Part shown: positions 48,750 to 61,172 of the stretch, piece by piece
Position numbering within the stretch: position 1 is the stretch's first letter
Layout: each line of letters starts with the position of its first letter
Source of the DNA: Nicotiana tabacum
Taxonomy: Eukaryota; Streptophyta; Magnoliopsida; Solanales; Solanaceae
Assembly: GCF_000715075.1 (NCBI RefSeq)
Contig: NC_134100.1
Location: 27,882,042-27,946,041, forward strand
Reading direction: 5' to 3'
DNA length: 64,000 nt
Notes under the pieces: model-generated
Databases searched by the model: none
The model's input: only the letters and a program-made list of their open reading frames with translations
What the model was told of the DNA's origin: nothing
Made by a program: the position numbers and the translations under genes

Positions 48750-49915
48750 GGGCGACTCAAAGCATTAGCCACCACATTGGCCTTGCTCGAGTAATACAAG
48801 ATAGTGATGTCATGGTCCTTAAGAAACTCTAACCACCTCCTCTGGCACAAATTTAGATCCTTTTTCTTGAACAATGTTGCAAGATTCGATGGTCAGTATA
48901 AATCTCACAAGGCACACCGTATAAGTAATGGCGCCAAATTTTCAGGGCGTGAACAATGGCAGCTAACTCAAGGTCATGGACAGGGTAGTTCTTCTCATGT
49001 ATCTTCAACTGTCTGGACGCGTAGGCAATCACCCTACCATCCTGCATTAACACCGCTCTAAGGCCAACCCTCGAAGCATCACAATAGACTATATAAGACC
49101 CCGAACCTATAGGCAGTATCAAAATTGGGGTTGTGGTCAAGGCTGTCTTGAGTTTCTGAAAGCTCGCCTCACACTCTTCCGTCCACTGAAATGGAGCACT
49201 GTTCTGGGTCAGCCTGGTCATAGGGGCTGCAATCGATGAAAACCCCTCCACAAAACGACGGTAGTAGCCAGCCAGACCAAGGAAACTGCAGATCTCAGTA
49301 GCTGAGGATGGTCTGGGCCAACTCTGCACGACCTCTATCTTCTTCGGATCCACCTGAATACCTTCACTCGATATCACGTGGCCTAAGAATGCCACTGAAT
49401 CCAACCAAAACTCATATTTCGAGAACTTAGCATATAAATTCTTCTCTCTCAGAGTCTGAAGCACAGTTCCTAGGTGTTCTCGTAATCTTCCCAACTCCGG
49501 GAATACACCAGAATATCATCAATAAAGACAATGACGAACGAGTCGAGATATGGCCGGAACACACTGTGCATCATATGTATAAAGCTGATGGGGCATTGGT
49601 CAGTCCAAATGACATAACAAGGAACTCGTAATGGCCATACCGAGTCCTGAAAGCAGTCTTCGGGATATCTGGTTCCCGAATCTTCAACTGATGGTAACCT
49701 GAGCGCAAATCAATCTTAGAAAACACCCGTGCGCCCTGAAGCTGGTCAAACAGATCATCAATACGAGGCAAAGAATAACGGTTCTTAACTATAACTTTGT
49801 TCAACTGGCGACAATCAATATACATACGCATAGAAAAATCCTTTTTCTTCACAAATAGGACAGAAGCACCCCAAGGCGATACACTAGGCCGAATAAAACC
49901 CTTATCAAGCAATTC
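48750..49915 (-). pseudogene. Element D reverse transcriptase and RNase H remnant
   Basis: [51 protein letters not shown]; break near 49571; the catalytic motif [10 protein letters not shown] is intact on the minus strand near 49500-49535. The thumb ([20 protein letters not shown]) and RNase H ([30 protein letters not shown]) are open from 49494 to 48853, then a frameshift splits YTDHRILQ from the FKKKDLN region. Confidence 0.88.
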
Positions 49916-49921
49916 TTGTAA

Positions 49922-50719
49922 CTAATCCTTCAACTCCTTCAACTCAGGAGGAGCCATACGATATGGGGGAATAGAAATGGGCTGAGCGCTCGGCAGCAGA
50001 TCAATGCCAAAATCAATATCTCTATCAGGCGACATGCCTGGAAGATCAGCTGGAAACACATCGGGAAAATCTCGTACTACTGGAACTGAATCAACTGAAG
50101 GAGTATCAATACCGACGTCTCTCACATAAGCTAAGTACGTGGCACACCCCTTCTCAACCATATGTTGAGCTTTAAGAAAATAAATAACTCTATTAGGAGT
50201 GTAATCTAAGGTACCCCTCCACTCAACATACGGTACACCTGGCATAGCCAGCATCACGGTTTTGGCGTGACACTCATGAATAGCATAATGGGGAAACAAC
50301 CAGTCCATGCCCAAGATAATATCAAAATCAACCATGCTGAGTAATAATAGATTGGCTCTGGTCTCAAAACCACTAAGAGCAACCAAACACGACCGATAAA
50401 CGCGGTTCACAACAAGAGAATCTCCAATAAGAGAAGAAAAATAAATAGGGGAACTCAAAGAATCCCGAGATACACCCAAATATGGAGCAAAATAAGAAGA
50501 GACATAAGAATAAGTAGAGCCTGGATCGAATAGAACCGATGCATTTCTGCGGCAAACCAGTATAATACCTGTGATGACAGAATCGGAGGCAACAGCCTCG
50601 GTACGGCCAGGAAGGGCATAGTATCTGGCCTGGCCTCCCCCTTTAGGGCGACCTCTACCTCCCTGACCTCCACCTCTAGCTGGCTGAGCAGGTGGGGTAG
50701 CAATTGGAGCTGTAACCAT
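49922..50719 (-). pseudogene. Element D aspartic protease and linker (open segment)
   Basis: One open frame of 265 codons. Active site VLFDPGSTYSYVSSYFAPYL is intact; VDFDIILGMDWLFPHYAIHE follows, then the linker PVVRDFPDVFPADLPGM and the start of reverse transcriptase ([13 protein letters not shown]). A TAG follows at 49922, where relatives have Gln. Confidence 0.88.
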
Positions 50720-52058
50720 AGCCTGAGAACTCTGCGGGGCACGTTGTGGCTGAGAAGTCTGTGGAGGTGCACCCCTCCTAAGTCTAGGTCAATCTCTCAC
50801 CACATGGCGTGTGTCACCACACTCAAAAACAAGCTCTGGGAGGACGTGGTGGATGTGACTGGCTAGGGCCAGGTCTGCTAGACTGACCTCTGAAAGCACC
50901 CCGCGCAGGAGGCGCGCTAGAAACTGGAGGTGCATAATATGGCTCCTGAGATCGGGAAGGAGTTGGAGCATTGCTGGCTGCTGGAAGAGCTGAATGAACG
51001 GGGCGACTCATATATCCCCTACCGTGATGACCTGCAGCTAGAGTATGGGCACCAGAATAATGGCCCGACTCACGAGACCTCTTGGCCTCCCTCTCCTCTC
51101 TCTCCCTATCATGTATACCCTCAATCCTCCTAGCAATGCTCACCACCTGCTGATAAGAAATGTCCATCTCCAACTCACGAGCCATGCTAGATCTGATGGG
51201 AGGAATAAGCCCCTCAATAAACCAGCGAACCCTTTCGCGGACAGTAGCAACTAAGGTTGGTGCATGCCTAGCCAATCTGGTGTAACGGATAGCATACTCT
51301 GAAACAGTCATAGCTCTCTGGCGCAAATGCTCAAACTCTGCGCGCCATGCGTCCCTGAGGCTCTAAGGAACGAACTCTCTCAAGAACATATCTGAGAACT
51401 GGGTCCAAGTCAGTGAAGCAGCCTCGTCTGGACTGTCTAACTCATAGGTGCGCCACCACTCATAGGCGACTCCCCAAAGCTGGAAAGCAATGAAGGAAAC
51501 CCCGCTCGACCCTGATATACCCATAGTGCGAAGGATGCGGTGGCACTCCTCCAGAAATCCCAAGGCATTATCTGATGCTAGTCCACTGAATACCAGAGGA
51601 TCATACTTTTTGAACCTCTCAAGTCTCTGCTGCTCATCCTCTGAAGTAGCTGTCCCATCCTTGGGCTGAACTGGCACTGCAGGCGGTGCTGGAATGATCT
51701 CTAGGACCTGCTCACCATGCACTCACTGCTCAGGAGTGCGGGCGGCGGGAGTCTGGGCTCCTCCCCCGGCCTGGGATGTGGCTGCAGCAAAGGGAAGCAA
51801 CCCTACCTGAGCTAGCGTGGTGTACATACTCATAAATTGTGCCAATGTCTCCTGAAGGGCTGGAGTAGTAGTGGTTGTAGGCATGTCGGGTGCCTGAACT
51901 CCGACTGGATCTACTGGCGGTACCTCAGCGACAGCTCGCGCAGGTGCTCTGGCTGCACCCCATGCGCGTCCACGGCCTCTGCCCCGGCCCCTGCCTCTGA
52001 AGGCTGCAGGAGGGGGTGCGGGTACCTGATCGTCCCGAGTAGCACATGTCCTCACCAT
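50720..52058 (-). pseudogene. Element D gag remnant
   Basis: Starts MVRTCATRDDQVPAPPPA at 52058 with a GRGRGRGR stretch; TGA after RTPEQ near 51726. The capsid domain continues at 51722-51363 (RLERFKKYDPLVFSG, ECHRILRTMG, YEWWRTYELDSPDE) to a TAG, then 51326-50823 (QRAMTVSEYAIRYTRLARHAP, ERVRWFIEGLIPPI). The zinc knuckle ECGDTRHVVRD lies one frame over because of an extra T near 50828, and its last Cys is replaced. Confidence 0.85.
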
Positions 52059-52245
52059 TTGTGAAAGAATAGAAGACAGAAGTTTAGAATTGATGTCAAA
52101 AATATTGCACGACAAGGAAATCAATGAAGTGAAGAATTTTCCTAAACAGTTACATAGCCTCTCATAGATAAGTACAGACGTCCCCGCACAGATCAGCGAG
52201 ACTCTAATAAACCAACCTGTGTTCCGTGACTCCTATGAACCTAGA

Positions 52246-52257
52246 GCTCTAATACCA
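52246..52257 (-). other. Element D primer-binding site (tRNA-Met type, one change)
   Basis: gctctaatacca on plus is tggtattagagc on the element strand: one C-to-T change from the usual sequence. Confidence 0.85.
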
Positions 52258-52260
52258 ACT

Positions 52261-55071
52261 TGTCACGACCCCAGTTCACCCTCCGTGAACATGTCGTGAT
52301 GGCACCTAGTCCCTACAACTAGGTAAGCCTAACAATGTGGAATTTGTACAACTTGTGGAAAACAAAACTAACTTGTAGAAGCAAACAACCGAAAACTTTA
52401 CTGTCAAGAGAAAACTGTATATAAGTGCCACTTGGCATAATACAACTCATATCACGAAATCCAAAACAAACTCCCAAAACCCGAAAACTCACAGGAAACA
52501 CAGGCTAATAGAAATGAAATATACTGCTCTAACTCCAGAATGTCTACACAACCGAAAGAAGGGAAAATCATATACTAAGGCTGGAATAAGATAGAGACTC
52601 TTGGTCTGCGGACGTGGCAGATATACCTCAAAGTCTCTGCTAGATGTCTCCGCCACGAGGATAGTGCGTACCTGGAGCTGCACATGAAAAACATGCGCAG
52701 AAGAGGCATGAGTACACCACATCGGTACTCAGTAAGTGCCAAGCCTAACCTCGGTTGGGTAGTGACGAGGAAGGTCAGGGCCCTACTGAGATAAATATAA
52801 TAAATGATAAGATAACGGGAACAGTATATATAAAGTCTACAACGAGAATCGAAACAGGATAAATAAGGAATGCAATAATAGAAAGCAGAGACAAAACAAT
52901 ACAAGGTAAATACTGCTCACAACATGCATGATAATCGGGGATCTCTTGGTATCTCAAGGATCTCTTGGTATCCTTCATAATAATTCGGGGATCTCTTGGT
53001 ATCCTTCATAATAATTCGGGGATCTCTTGGTATCCTGAGGATCTCTTGGTACCTCCATAATAATTCGGGGATCTCCTGATATCCCGAGGATCTCTTGGTA
53101 TCCTCAATAATGATTCGGAGATCTCTTGGTATCCTCAATAATAATTCGGGGATCTCTTGGTATCCCGAGGATCTCTTGGTATCCTCGATAATTATATACA
53201 CATGTGCCAAGGATCTCTTAGTATCCCGCACTCCCAATCCAGAACATAAAACGTGCAGGGGATCTCTCGGGATGCCGTCCCGTAGTCCCAAATTTAAAAC
53301 AAACCATAACAGCTCAAAATATCAAATAAATTCCAAACTCATAACGAATACTAGTAAAATTCTAGCCTAACATGCTTCCTAGATTACAAACATGGCAGTT
53401 TAAGCAAATAGGCAAGTAAGTCAACTAAACATGCTCTTCAAACTAACACAGGCTAATTTGCAATTAGAGTAAAACAAGTAAGCAAGAAAACTCAATTTAA
53501 ATACTCCAGATAAAAAAATAGATTTTCAACAATTAGCTCAAGTACGCACTCGTCACCTCACGTACAAGGCATTCAATTACCAAATATCAAATCCTAAGGG
53601 ACAAAGTCCCCCACACAAGGTTGACAAGCCACTTACCTCGAACAAGTGCAAGTCAACCAGAAACCACGCTTTTGCCACGAGTATCCGACTCCAAATGGCT
53701 CAAATCTATTCAATTAAATTGCATATTGTAAATAATAATTCAAGTAATTTATTCTACAATTAAATTCTAAGCTAACACGCGAAATTATGTAAAATGACCA
53801 AAATGCCCTCGGGCCCACATCTTGAAATCGGGTAAAATTTATATTTCCAGAACCCTCGTACTCTCACGAGTCTAACCATTAAAAATCTCTCAAATCGGAC
53901 CACAAATAGCCCCTCAAATCTCGAATTTAGAATTCAAAACTCAAGCCCTAATTTCTTACAATTTGACTAAATTCTCAAGGATTTCAAGGATGATTCTACA
54001 ATATAATCATGTTTTTAACTCATAAAACTTACCTTCAATCAATCCCAGTCGAAACCCGCTTCAAATGCTCACAAGTAGCTCTCAAAATGCTCAAAAATTG
54101 TGGAAAATGGGTTTGAGTTCGCGGATGAACTGTTTTTTAACATTCTGTCCGGGCACTGTAGCTAACCCTATGTGATCGCATTAGAGCTCCTGCGATCACA
54201 TAGAACAAAATTTCCAGGCCTCAAAATTACCCTATGCGATCGCAACTGGACCTCTGCGATCGCAATGCACCATCCAACAACATCGTGTGATCGCAACACC
54301 TGCTATGCGATCGCATAGCACAACCAAATAGCCCCCAAAAATCCTTCTATGTGATCGCAGCCCTTGCTATGCGATCGCATAGAGCAAAATTGCTTTGCAC
54401 TGACTGCTGCATTTCTGCTGCATTTTTTCCAACTTCAAAAATTCCCGTTAGCCATCCGAAATCACCCCGAGGCCCCCGAGACCTCAACCAAAAATACCAA
54501 CACCACCTAAAACATCATACAAACTTGTTCCAACCATCAAAACGCCTCAAACAACGCCAAAGCTATCAAATTATATCGAATTCAATCCTAAGTTCTTCTA
54601 AAACTTCCAAAACACACATTCGATCAAAAACCCAACCAAAACACGTCCGAATGACCTAAAGTTTTGCACACATATCCCAAATAACCTAACGAAACTACAG
54701 CAACTCTCGGAATTCCGTTCCGACCCTCGGATCTAAATCTCACCTATCAACCAGAAATCACCAAAATACTAACTTCGCCAATTCAAGCCTAAATTAGCTA
54801 CGGACTTCTAAAATTCATTCCGAACAAGCTCCCAACCTCGAAATCACCTAACAGAGCTAACAGAACCATCAGATTTCCATTTCGAGGCCGTCTTCACACT
54901 ATTCCAACTACGGACCATTTTCCAACACTTAAGCTCTCATTTAGGGACTAAGTGTCCCAAAACTCAACACTGAACGTCCCGGCAAACCAAAATAGCGAAA
55001 ATGAACTTAGGGGAAATAGTTAATAGGGGATCGGGGTGTAAATTTCAAAAACGACCGGCCGGGTCGTTACA
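52261..55071 (-). repeat. Element D 5' LTR
   Basis: 2811 bp, collinear with the 3' LTR at a constant offset of 7951 over the first 1.25 kb and 7950 at the end. Tandem block at 52938-53271; gcgatcgc module at 54168-54382. Confidence 0.95.
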
Positions 55072-55240
55072 TTCCAGGGACAAGCTACTTTTTTCTGCTT
55101 CTCAGAAATTGCTTCTGCTTCTACTCAAAAGCACTTTTTTCCTTTAAAAAGCTTGGCCAAACACCTTAACTTTAAGGGAAAAAATTCTTTTGACAAAAAA
55201 AAATATATTGGCCAAGAAAAAACCTTGTCCAAACAGGCTA
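55072..55240. mobile_element. hAT-like MITE, right part
   Basis: Continues from 44309: gataaaagtgcttc at the left break and ttccagggacaagctac at the right break fit one another. It ends cttgtccaaacaggcta, the inverse of the start at 44098. Confidence 0.6.
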
Positions 55241-55433
55241 CTAAGGTGTTTGACCAAGCTTTTTGAAGGAAAAAATACTTTTGGGAAGAAGCAGAAGTAG
55301 CTTCTGAGAAGTAGAAAAAAATAGCTTCTCCCGTGAAGCAGAAGCAGTTTTGACTTTTCTTCTTACCAAAACACCCTTAACAAAATATAGTATATACCAA
55401 AATAATCTTACTTTTAAAATTTTTAGCATGGAT
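55241..55433. mobile_element. Second MITE-like sequence, left part (split by element E)
   Basis: Starts ctaaggtgtttgaccaagct and contains gagaagtagaaaaaaatagc and ttctcccgtgaagcagaagc. Matching words recur at 63945-64000, so its right part lies after element E and runs out of the window. Confidence 0.45.
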
Positions 55434-55692
55434 TGTTATAAAACTAAAAGCAATTTACTATAAACTTGAACAAGATAATAGAGATAGAAAGAAGGAAGAG
55501 AATTTATTTCTTCTTCAATTGTGTGTATTTTCCTATTTATTACAAGGCTTTTATATAGGCATGAAAAGTGAAGAAAATATGTCATTGAATATGTCATTAA
55601 GCATAGAAAATATGTCATTGAATATGTCATTAAGTATTTGTAAAAATCATGGAGGAGGAGTAGACATCCACCGTAAGATTTATCTTATAACA
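55434..55692 (-). repeat. Element E 3' LTR
   Basis: 259 bp. On the element strand a TATA box (tatataa; ttatata at 55551-55557 on plus) is placed as in Copia promoters. It has an extra repeated gaatatgtcattaag-type segment missing from the 5' LTR. Confidence 0.93.
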
Positions 55693-55701
55693 CTACCCCT
55701 T
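55693..55701 (-). other. Element E polypurine tract
   Basis: ctacccctt on plus is aaggggtag on the element strand, adjoining the 3' LTR. Confidence 0.7.
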
Positions 55702-55908
55702 GGATGTCCATAGATAATGTGCTTCGTTAAAACCTTATTAGGAAAAACCTTATGGGAAAAAAAATCCTAATGAAGGAAAAATAGTACACATGTTTAGAAA
55801 TACATCTTTTGGTTGCCTCGTTAAAAACCTTGCAAGAAAAACCCAGTGGGACAAAACCTTGTAAGGGAAAAAGAGTACAACGCATATTAACTCCCCCTGA
55901 TGAGAGCA
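55702..55908. other. Element E 3' untranslated part
   Basis: Between RNase H and the 3' LTR. Contains repeated aaaaaccttgcaagaaaaac-type words and no coding sequence. Confidence 0.5.
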
Positions 55909-57490
55909 TCAATTCACATCCTTGAGCCTTCGCATTCCAATCTTGTACACTAGTTTCTTGAAGGTTGACGTCGGTAGAGATTTGGTGAACAAATCAGCCA
56001 TATTATCACTTGAACGAATCTGTTGCACATTAATATCACCATTCTTTTGAAGATCATGTGTGAAAAATAACTTTGGTGAAATGTGCTTTGTCCTATCTCC
56101 TTTTATGAATCCCCCCTTCAATTGAGCTATGCATGCTGCATTGTTTTCATACAAAATTGTGGGTAATTTGTCACAGTTCAAACCACATTTGTCCCAAATA
56201 AGATGTATTATAGACCTCAACCATATACATTCTCGACTTGCTTCATGAATAGCAACTATCTCAACGTGATGGGATGAAGTAGCCACGATTGATTGCTTAG
56301 TCGATCGCCAAGATATGGCAGTGCCTCCACATGTAAACACATAGCCTGTTTGAGATCGAGCCTTATGTGGGTCAGATAAATACCCAGCATCGCATAACCA
56401 ACAAGATCAGGATTGCAATGATTGCCATAAAATAATCTCATATCGGCAGTCCCTTTTAGATACCGCAATATGTGTTTGATTCCATTCCAATGTCTCCTTG
56501 TAGGAACAGAGCTATATCTTGCTAAGACATTAACTGAAAAAGTTATGTCAGGCCTTGTAGAGTTAGCAAGATACATTAGTGCACTAATTGCACCAAGATA
56601 TGGTACTTCAGGACCAAGAAGCTCTTCATTCTTTTCTTGAGGTCGGAATGGGTCCTTATTTACATCAAGTGATCGCACAATCATCGGAGTACTTATTGGA
56701 TGTGCTTCATCCATGTAAAATCATTTCAATATCTTTTCTATGTAGGCAGATTGATGAACAAAAGTCCCATTTGCCAAATGCTCAATTTGCAAACCAAGAT
56801 ATAATTTTGTCTTTACGAGATCTTTCATCTCGAAGTCCTTCTTTAAATAATCAATTGCCTTTTGGAGTTCTGTAGGAGTTCCAATAAGGTTTATGTCATC
56901 AACATATACAACAAGTACAACAAACTCTGATGTTGTTTTCTTTATAAAAACACATGGACAAATGGCATCATTTATATAACCTTCCTTTAATAAATACTCA
57001 TTAAGGCGGTTATACCATATTCTTCCTGATTGCTTTAGACCATACAAAGATCTTTGCAATTTGATTGAAAACATTTCCCGGGACTTTGAATTATGTGCGT
57101 CAGGCATTTTAAATCCCTCGGTAATTTTCATGTATATCTCATTATCAAGTGAGCTATAAAGGTAGGTTGTAACCACATCCATTAAATGTATGTCAAGCTT
57201 TTCATGGACAGCAAAACTAATGAGATAACGAAATGTTATAGCATCCATAATAGGAGAATATGTCTCTTTATAATCGATACCGGGCCTTTGTGAAAATCCT
57301 TGTGCAACTAGACGTGCCTTATATCTTTGTACCTCATTTTTCCCATTCCTTTTACGTACAAAGACCCATTTATATCCAACAGGCTTAAAGCACTACAGGT
57401 CCAAAAACTTCACGTTTCGCAAGTGAAGTTAATTCTGCCTGGATAGCATCTTTCCATTTTGGCCAATCATCTCTCTGTCTACATTCATTG
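55909..57490 (-). pseudogene. Element E reverse transcriptase and RNase H remnant
   Basis: The N-terminal part (57490-57250) is broken by stops. Open segment 57248-56721: HLMDVVTTYLYSSLDNEIYM, SLYGLKQSGRIWYNRLNEYL and the catalytic VVYVDDINLIGT. A stop just before 56714, then RNase H: ARYSSVPTRRHWNGIKHILR, a frameshift near 56390, then TAISWRSTKQSIVATSSHHVE and the KCGLNCDKLPTILYENNAAC region, ending at 55909. Confidence 0.85.
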
Positions 57491-57499
57491 ACAGATTTT

Positions 57500-59448
57500 G
57501 GTTCAAGATCCTCATCTTGTTGCATTATTTCAATAGCAACATGGTAAGCAAAAACATTATTAATAACAATATTATTTCGGTTCCATCTTTTCCCCGTTGA
57601 GACATAACTTATTGAGATCTCTCCATCATCATCATTTTCAGGTACCTGAACCTCCCTTGAGGTCTTATCATTTGTTATGTCTATGTGCTCTTATTGGGCC
57701 ACTACCTCCGTATTATGATCACTTTGATCATTTACTCCTTTTCTTTTCCGAGGATTTTTATCTTTAGAACCGACTGGTCTACCACGTTTCAAGCGTAGTT
57801 TAAACTCATTTTCTTTAATTGATTGTCCTACCGGGATATTAACTTGAACTGGAGCATTAGCAGCTGGAATATATGACTTAGTCACCCTTGGTAGGTCAGT
57901 GAACGCATCTGGCAGTTGATTTGCAATATTTTGCAAATGAATTATCTTTTGAACCTCTTGTTCACATTGATTTGTTCGAGGATCTAAATGAGATAGTGAT
58001 AATATATTCCAATCTATCTCCTTTCTCAGCTGCTTATTTTCTCCCCCTAATGTTGGGTATATTGATTCATCAAATGACAATCAAAAAATCTCGCTGTAAA
58101 TAAATCTCCAGTCATAGGCTCCAGATATTTTATAATAGAAGGAGATTCATACCCAACATATATCTCCAACCTTCTTTGGGGGCCCATCTTTGTGCGTTGT
58201 GGTGGAGCAATTGGAACATATACCGCACAACCAAAGATTCTAAGATGGGAAATATTTGGCTCCTGGCCAAAAGTCAATTGCAATGGGGAGACTTTATGAT
58301 AACTTGTGGGCCTTATCCGCACAAGTGATGTCGCATGCAAAATAGCATGACCCCATACTGAAATGAGAAGTTTTGTTCTCATAAGCATTGGTCTAGCAAT
58401 TAATTGGAGGCGTTTGATCAATGATTCCGCTAGATCATTTTGTGTATGAACATGAGCGACCAAATGCTCAATTGTCATCCCAGTTGATATACAATAATCA
58501 TTAAATGTTAGGGATGTAAATTCACCGGCATTATCAAGACGAATTGTCTTAATTGCATAATCTGGAAATTGTGCTCTTAGCTTTATTATTTGAGACAACC
58601 GCAAATGCCATATTGCGAGTTGATAGTAAGCACACATGTGACCATCATGTAGATGCATCTACCAAAATCATATAATATCTGAATGGTCCAAATGGAGGGT
58701 GAATGAGCCCACATATATCACCTTGTATACGTTCCAGGAATATAGGGGATTCCATCTTAACTTTAATCGTTGATGGTCTAATAATTAATTTGCCTTGAGA
58801 ACATGCAGCACAAGAGAATTCCTTAAATTGAAGAATCTTTTGGTTCTTCATTGAATGTCCATGTGAATTCTCAATTATTTTATGCATCATAGTAGAGTCA
58901 GGATGACCCAACCGGTCATGCCAAATAATAAAATTATCTTGATTAGTAAACTTCTCATTTACTATGGCATGTGTTTCAATCCTGCTAATACTTGTGTAAT
59001 ATAAGCCAGAGGAAAGAGCAGGTAACATTTCAAGCACATATTTCTTACCCGAATTTATTGTAGTAATATAAAGATATTCAATCTTTTCATTATTTGTAGT
59101 CTCAATGTGATATCCATTTTGGCGAATATCTTTGAAGCTTAATAAGTTTCTTTGAGATTTACTACAATATAATGCTTCATCAATAGCCAAATTTGTTCCT
59201 CCTGGTAGTAATAAATTGGCTTTTCCAGAACCTTCAATTAATCTTGTACTATCGGATATTGTATTAACATTGGCTTCTTTCATTACCAAATAAGAGAAAT
59301 ATCTCTTATCTCTTAAAATAGTGTGTGTTGTAGCATTATCCAGAAGACATATATCATCTTTATTAATCTTGAGTCCAACTGAAGACTGGGAAATTTTTAT
59401 ATTCTTCAAAAAAATCAAAAAGTACATTATAAGAAATATGAAAGACAA
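57500..59448 (-). pseudogene. Element E protease and integrase remnant
   Basis: The protease site region reads LLDNATTHTILRDKRY, the form this Copia group uses, with Asn after the Asp. The GAG-pre-integrase motif HDRLGHPDSTMMHKI and CAACSQGKL follow, then the integrase start (LERIQGDICGLIHPPFGPF). The next open segment (58658-58047) has TIRLDNAGEFTSLTFNDYC and HTQNDLAESLIKRL (family: DDE core). The C-terminal part at 58080-57691 contains KRGRPVGSKDKNPRKRK. At least three frame breaks. Confidence 0.82.
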
Positions 59449-59599
59449 ACAAAAAAAACATTAAAAATTACATTAGGAAGGTAGAGACTAGCAACACATG
59501 ATGCATTAGGAAACACACTCAAGAAAAATAAACTAGTTGCAAACATAAAAAATGACAACTTTTTATAGCCTTCATTCCCCAATAAGATGATTAGTTCTT

Positions 59600-60654
59600 C
59601 AGTCAATATTCTCAAAGAAGTCTCCAGCTTTTAAATGAGTAATATTTGTTAGGCCTCCAAAATTATCATCTTTATATGCAAGATATGCCTCAGAATCATA
59701 TTTGTTTGAGGGGCCTGCTTCTTCATCATTATTTTGAAAGGTCAAATGTGCCTCCATATTATTTTCTTTCAATCTAAAGGAGGCTTGATAAAGTTTGACA
59801 AAATGATCTGGCGTACGACAAATGTGTGCCCAATGACCTCTTATACCACACCTGTGACAATTATTAACTCTACCTTTTAAAGGATTATTTTGAGGATTCT
59901 TATTGTTCTCTTGTTTATTTTCACCATGACAACGATAATTATTTTGCCCCCTTCCATGTCCACGCCCCCGACTATGGCCACGACCATGACCACGATAATA
60001 ATTTTGTTTTCTTTCAGACTTTTGAGTGGTTGTTACCATATTAACTTCAGAAAATGGTGCAGAACCAGTAGGACGAGCTTCATGATTTTTCATTAAAAGG
60101 GTATTATGTTGCCCAACCACTAGGAGGCAAGAGATTAATTCAGAATATTTCTTTAAATCCTTTTCGCGGTATTGTTATTGCAATACCATATTTGATGCAT
60201 GAAAGGTAGAAAGAGTCTTTTCTACTAAATCCTCATCATTCACAATTTTCCCGCATAATTTAAGTTGAGAAGTTATCCTGAATATAACAGAATTATATTC
60301 ACTTATAGTTTTAAAATCTTTTAACCGCAAGTGAATCCATTCATATCTAGCTCTTGGCAATATCGTTGCCTTAAGATGGTCATATCGTTCCTTCAAACTG
60401 CTCCATAGTTCAAATGGATCCTTTAGGGTTAAGTATTCAGTTTTTAATCCTTCATCGAGATGATGACGAAGAAAAATCATAGTCTTTGCTTTATCTTGGC
60501 TTAATGTTTCATTTCCTTGTATAATAGTATTTTCAAGAGCTTTTGCAGCAAGGTGAATTTCAACATCAAGGACCCATGATAAGTAATTCTTTCCGGTAAT
60601 GTCTAGTGCCACGAATTCAAGTTTTGACAAGTTTGACATATTGAAACTAATCAC
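59600..60654 (-). pseudogene. Element E gag remnant
   Basis: Copia gag: KLEFVALDITGKNYLSWVLD, ARYEWIHLRLKDFKTISEYN and KTLSTFHASNMVLQ up to a stop near 60175. The second part (60120-59599) has a GRGHGRG stretch and an intact CCHC knuckle CHRCGIRGHWAHIC (about 59818-59859). A TAA at the junction separates the two halves. Confidence 0.85.
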
Positions 60655-61167
60655 AAAATAAATGGGTTAGAAAGAATAAAAATAATTTTCAATGAAAATA
60701 TACTTCTAAAAAAATCAGACAACTAATTAAGAAGTTGATCACTTCAAACATGTAGTATAAATAAAAATGTAAGTAACATACAATATATATGTCAAATAAA
60801 CAAGAATTATATAGTATATGGATAAACACAAACAGATATATTCACTATGGTAAAAGAAAAGTAATTTATTATAAACGAGGACTTGAGGAATAACCATATA
60901 TGGTGATAAGAGTGAATATATTCAGATATTACTTTCCACCAATTGTAAAGCAATTTAAACTAGTATGTACAATTATTATTTAGCCACCTTAGTTATCACT
61001 ATTTTATTTTGTTAGTTTAACACACTTAAGATCTATATCTTATATTTTCTTTAACAATAAGCAAGATAAGAGAACTTCTGTAACATGATCAACTAAAATA
61101 AATGCTTAGTATATGAATTTGTTAATAAATAGCATATTGGTGCATATATATTACCATAAACCAAAAG
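60655..61167. other. Element E leader, AT-rich
   Basis: Between gag and the nested solo LTR. No coding sequence or repeat structure recognised. The last part of the leader continues at 63381-63447. Confidence 0.5.
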
Positions 61168-61172
61168 AATAT

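Larger units (their letters stand above)
44310..55071 (-). mobile_element. Element D: Ty3-gypsy chromovirus, degenerate
   Basis: LTRs 44310-47121 (3') and 52261-55071 (5'), tRNA-Met-type primer-binding site, and gag to chromodomain on the minus strand. The insertion is inside a MITE. The 5-bp flanks (gcttc on the left, ttcca on the right) do not match, so the duplication has decayed or the right side has lost bases. The coding region is the best preserved of B, C and D, but it still has several stops and frameshifts. Confidence 0.93.
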
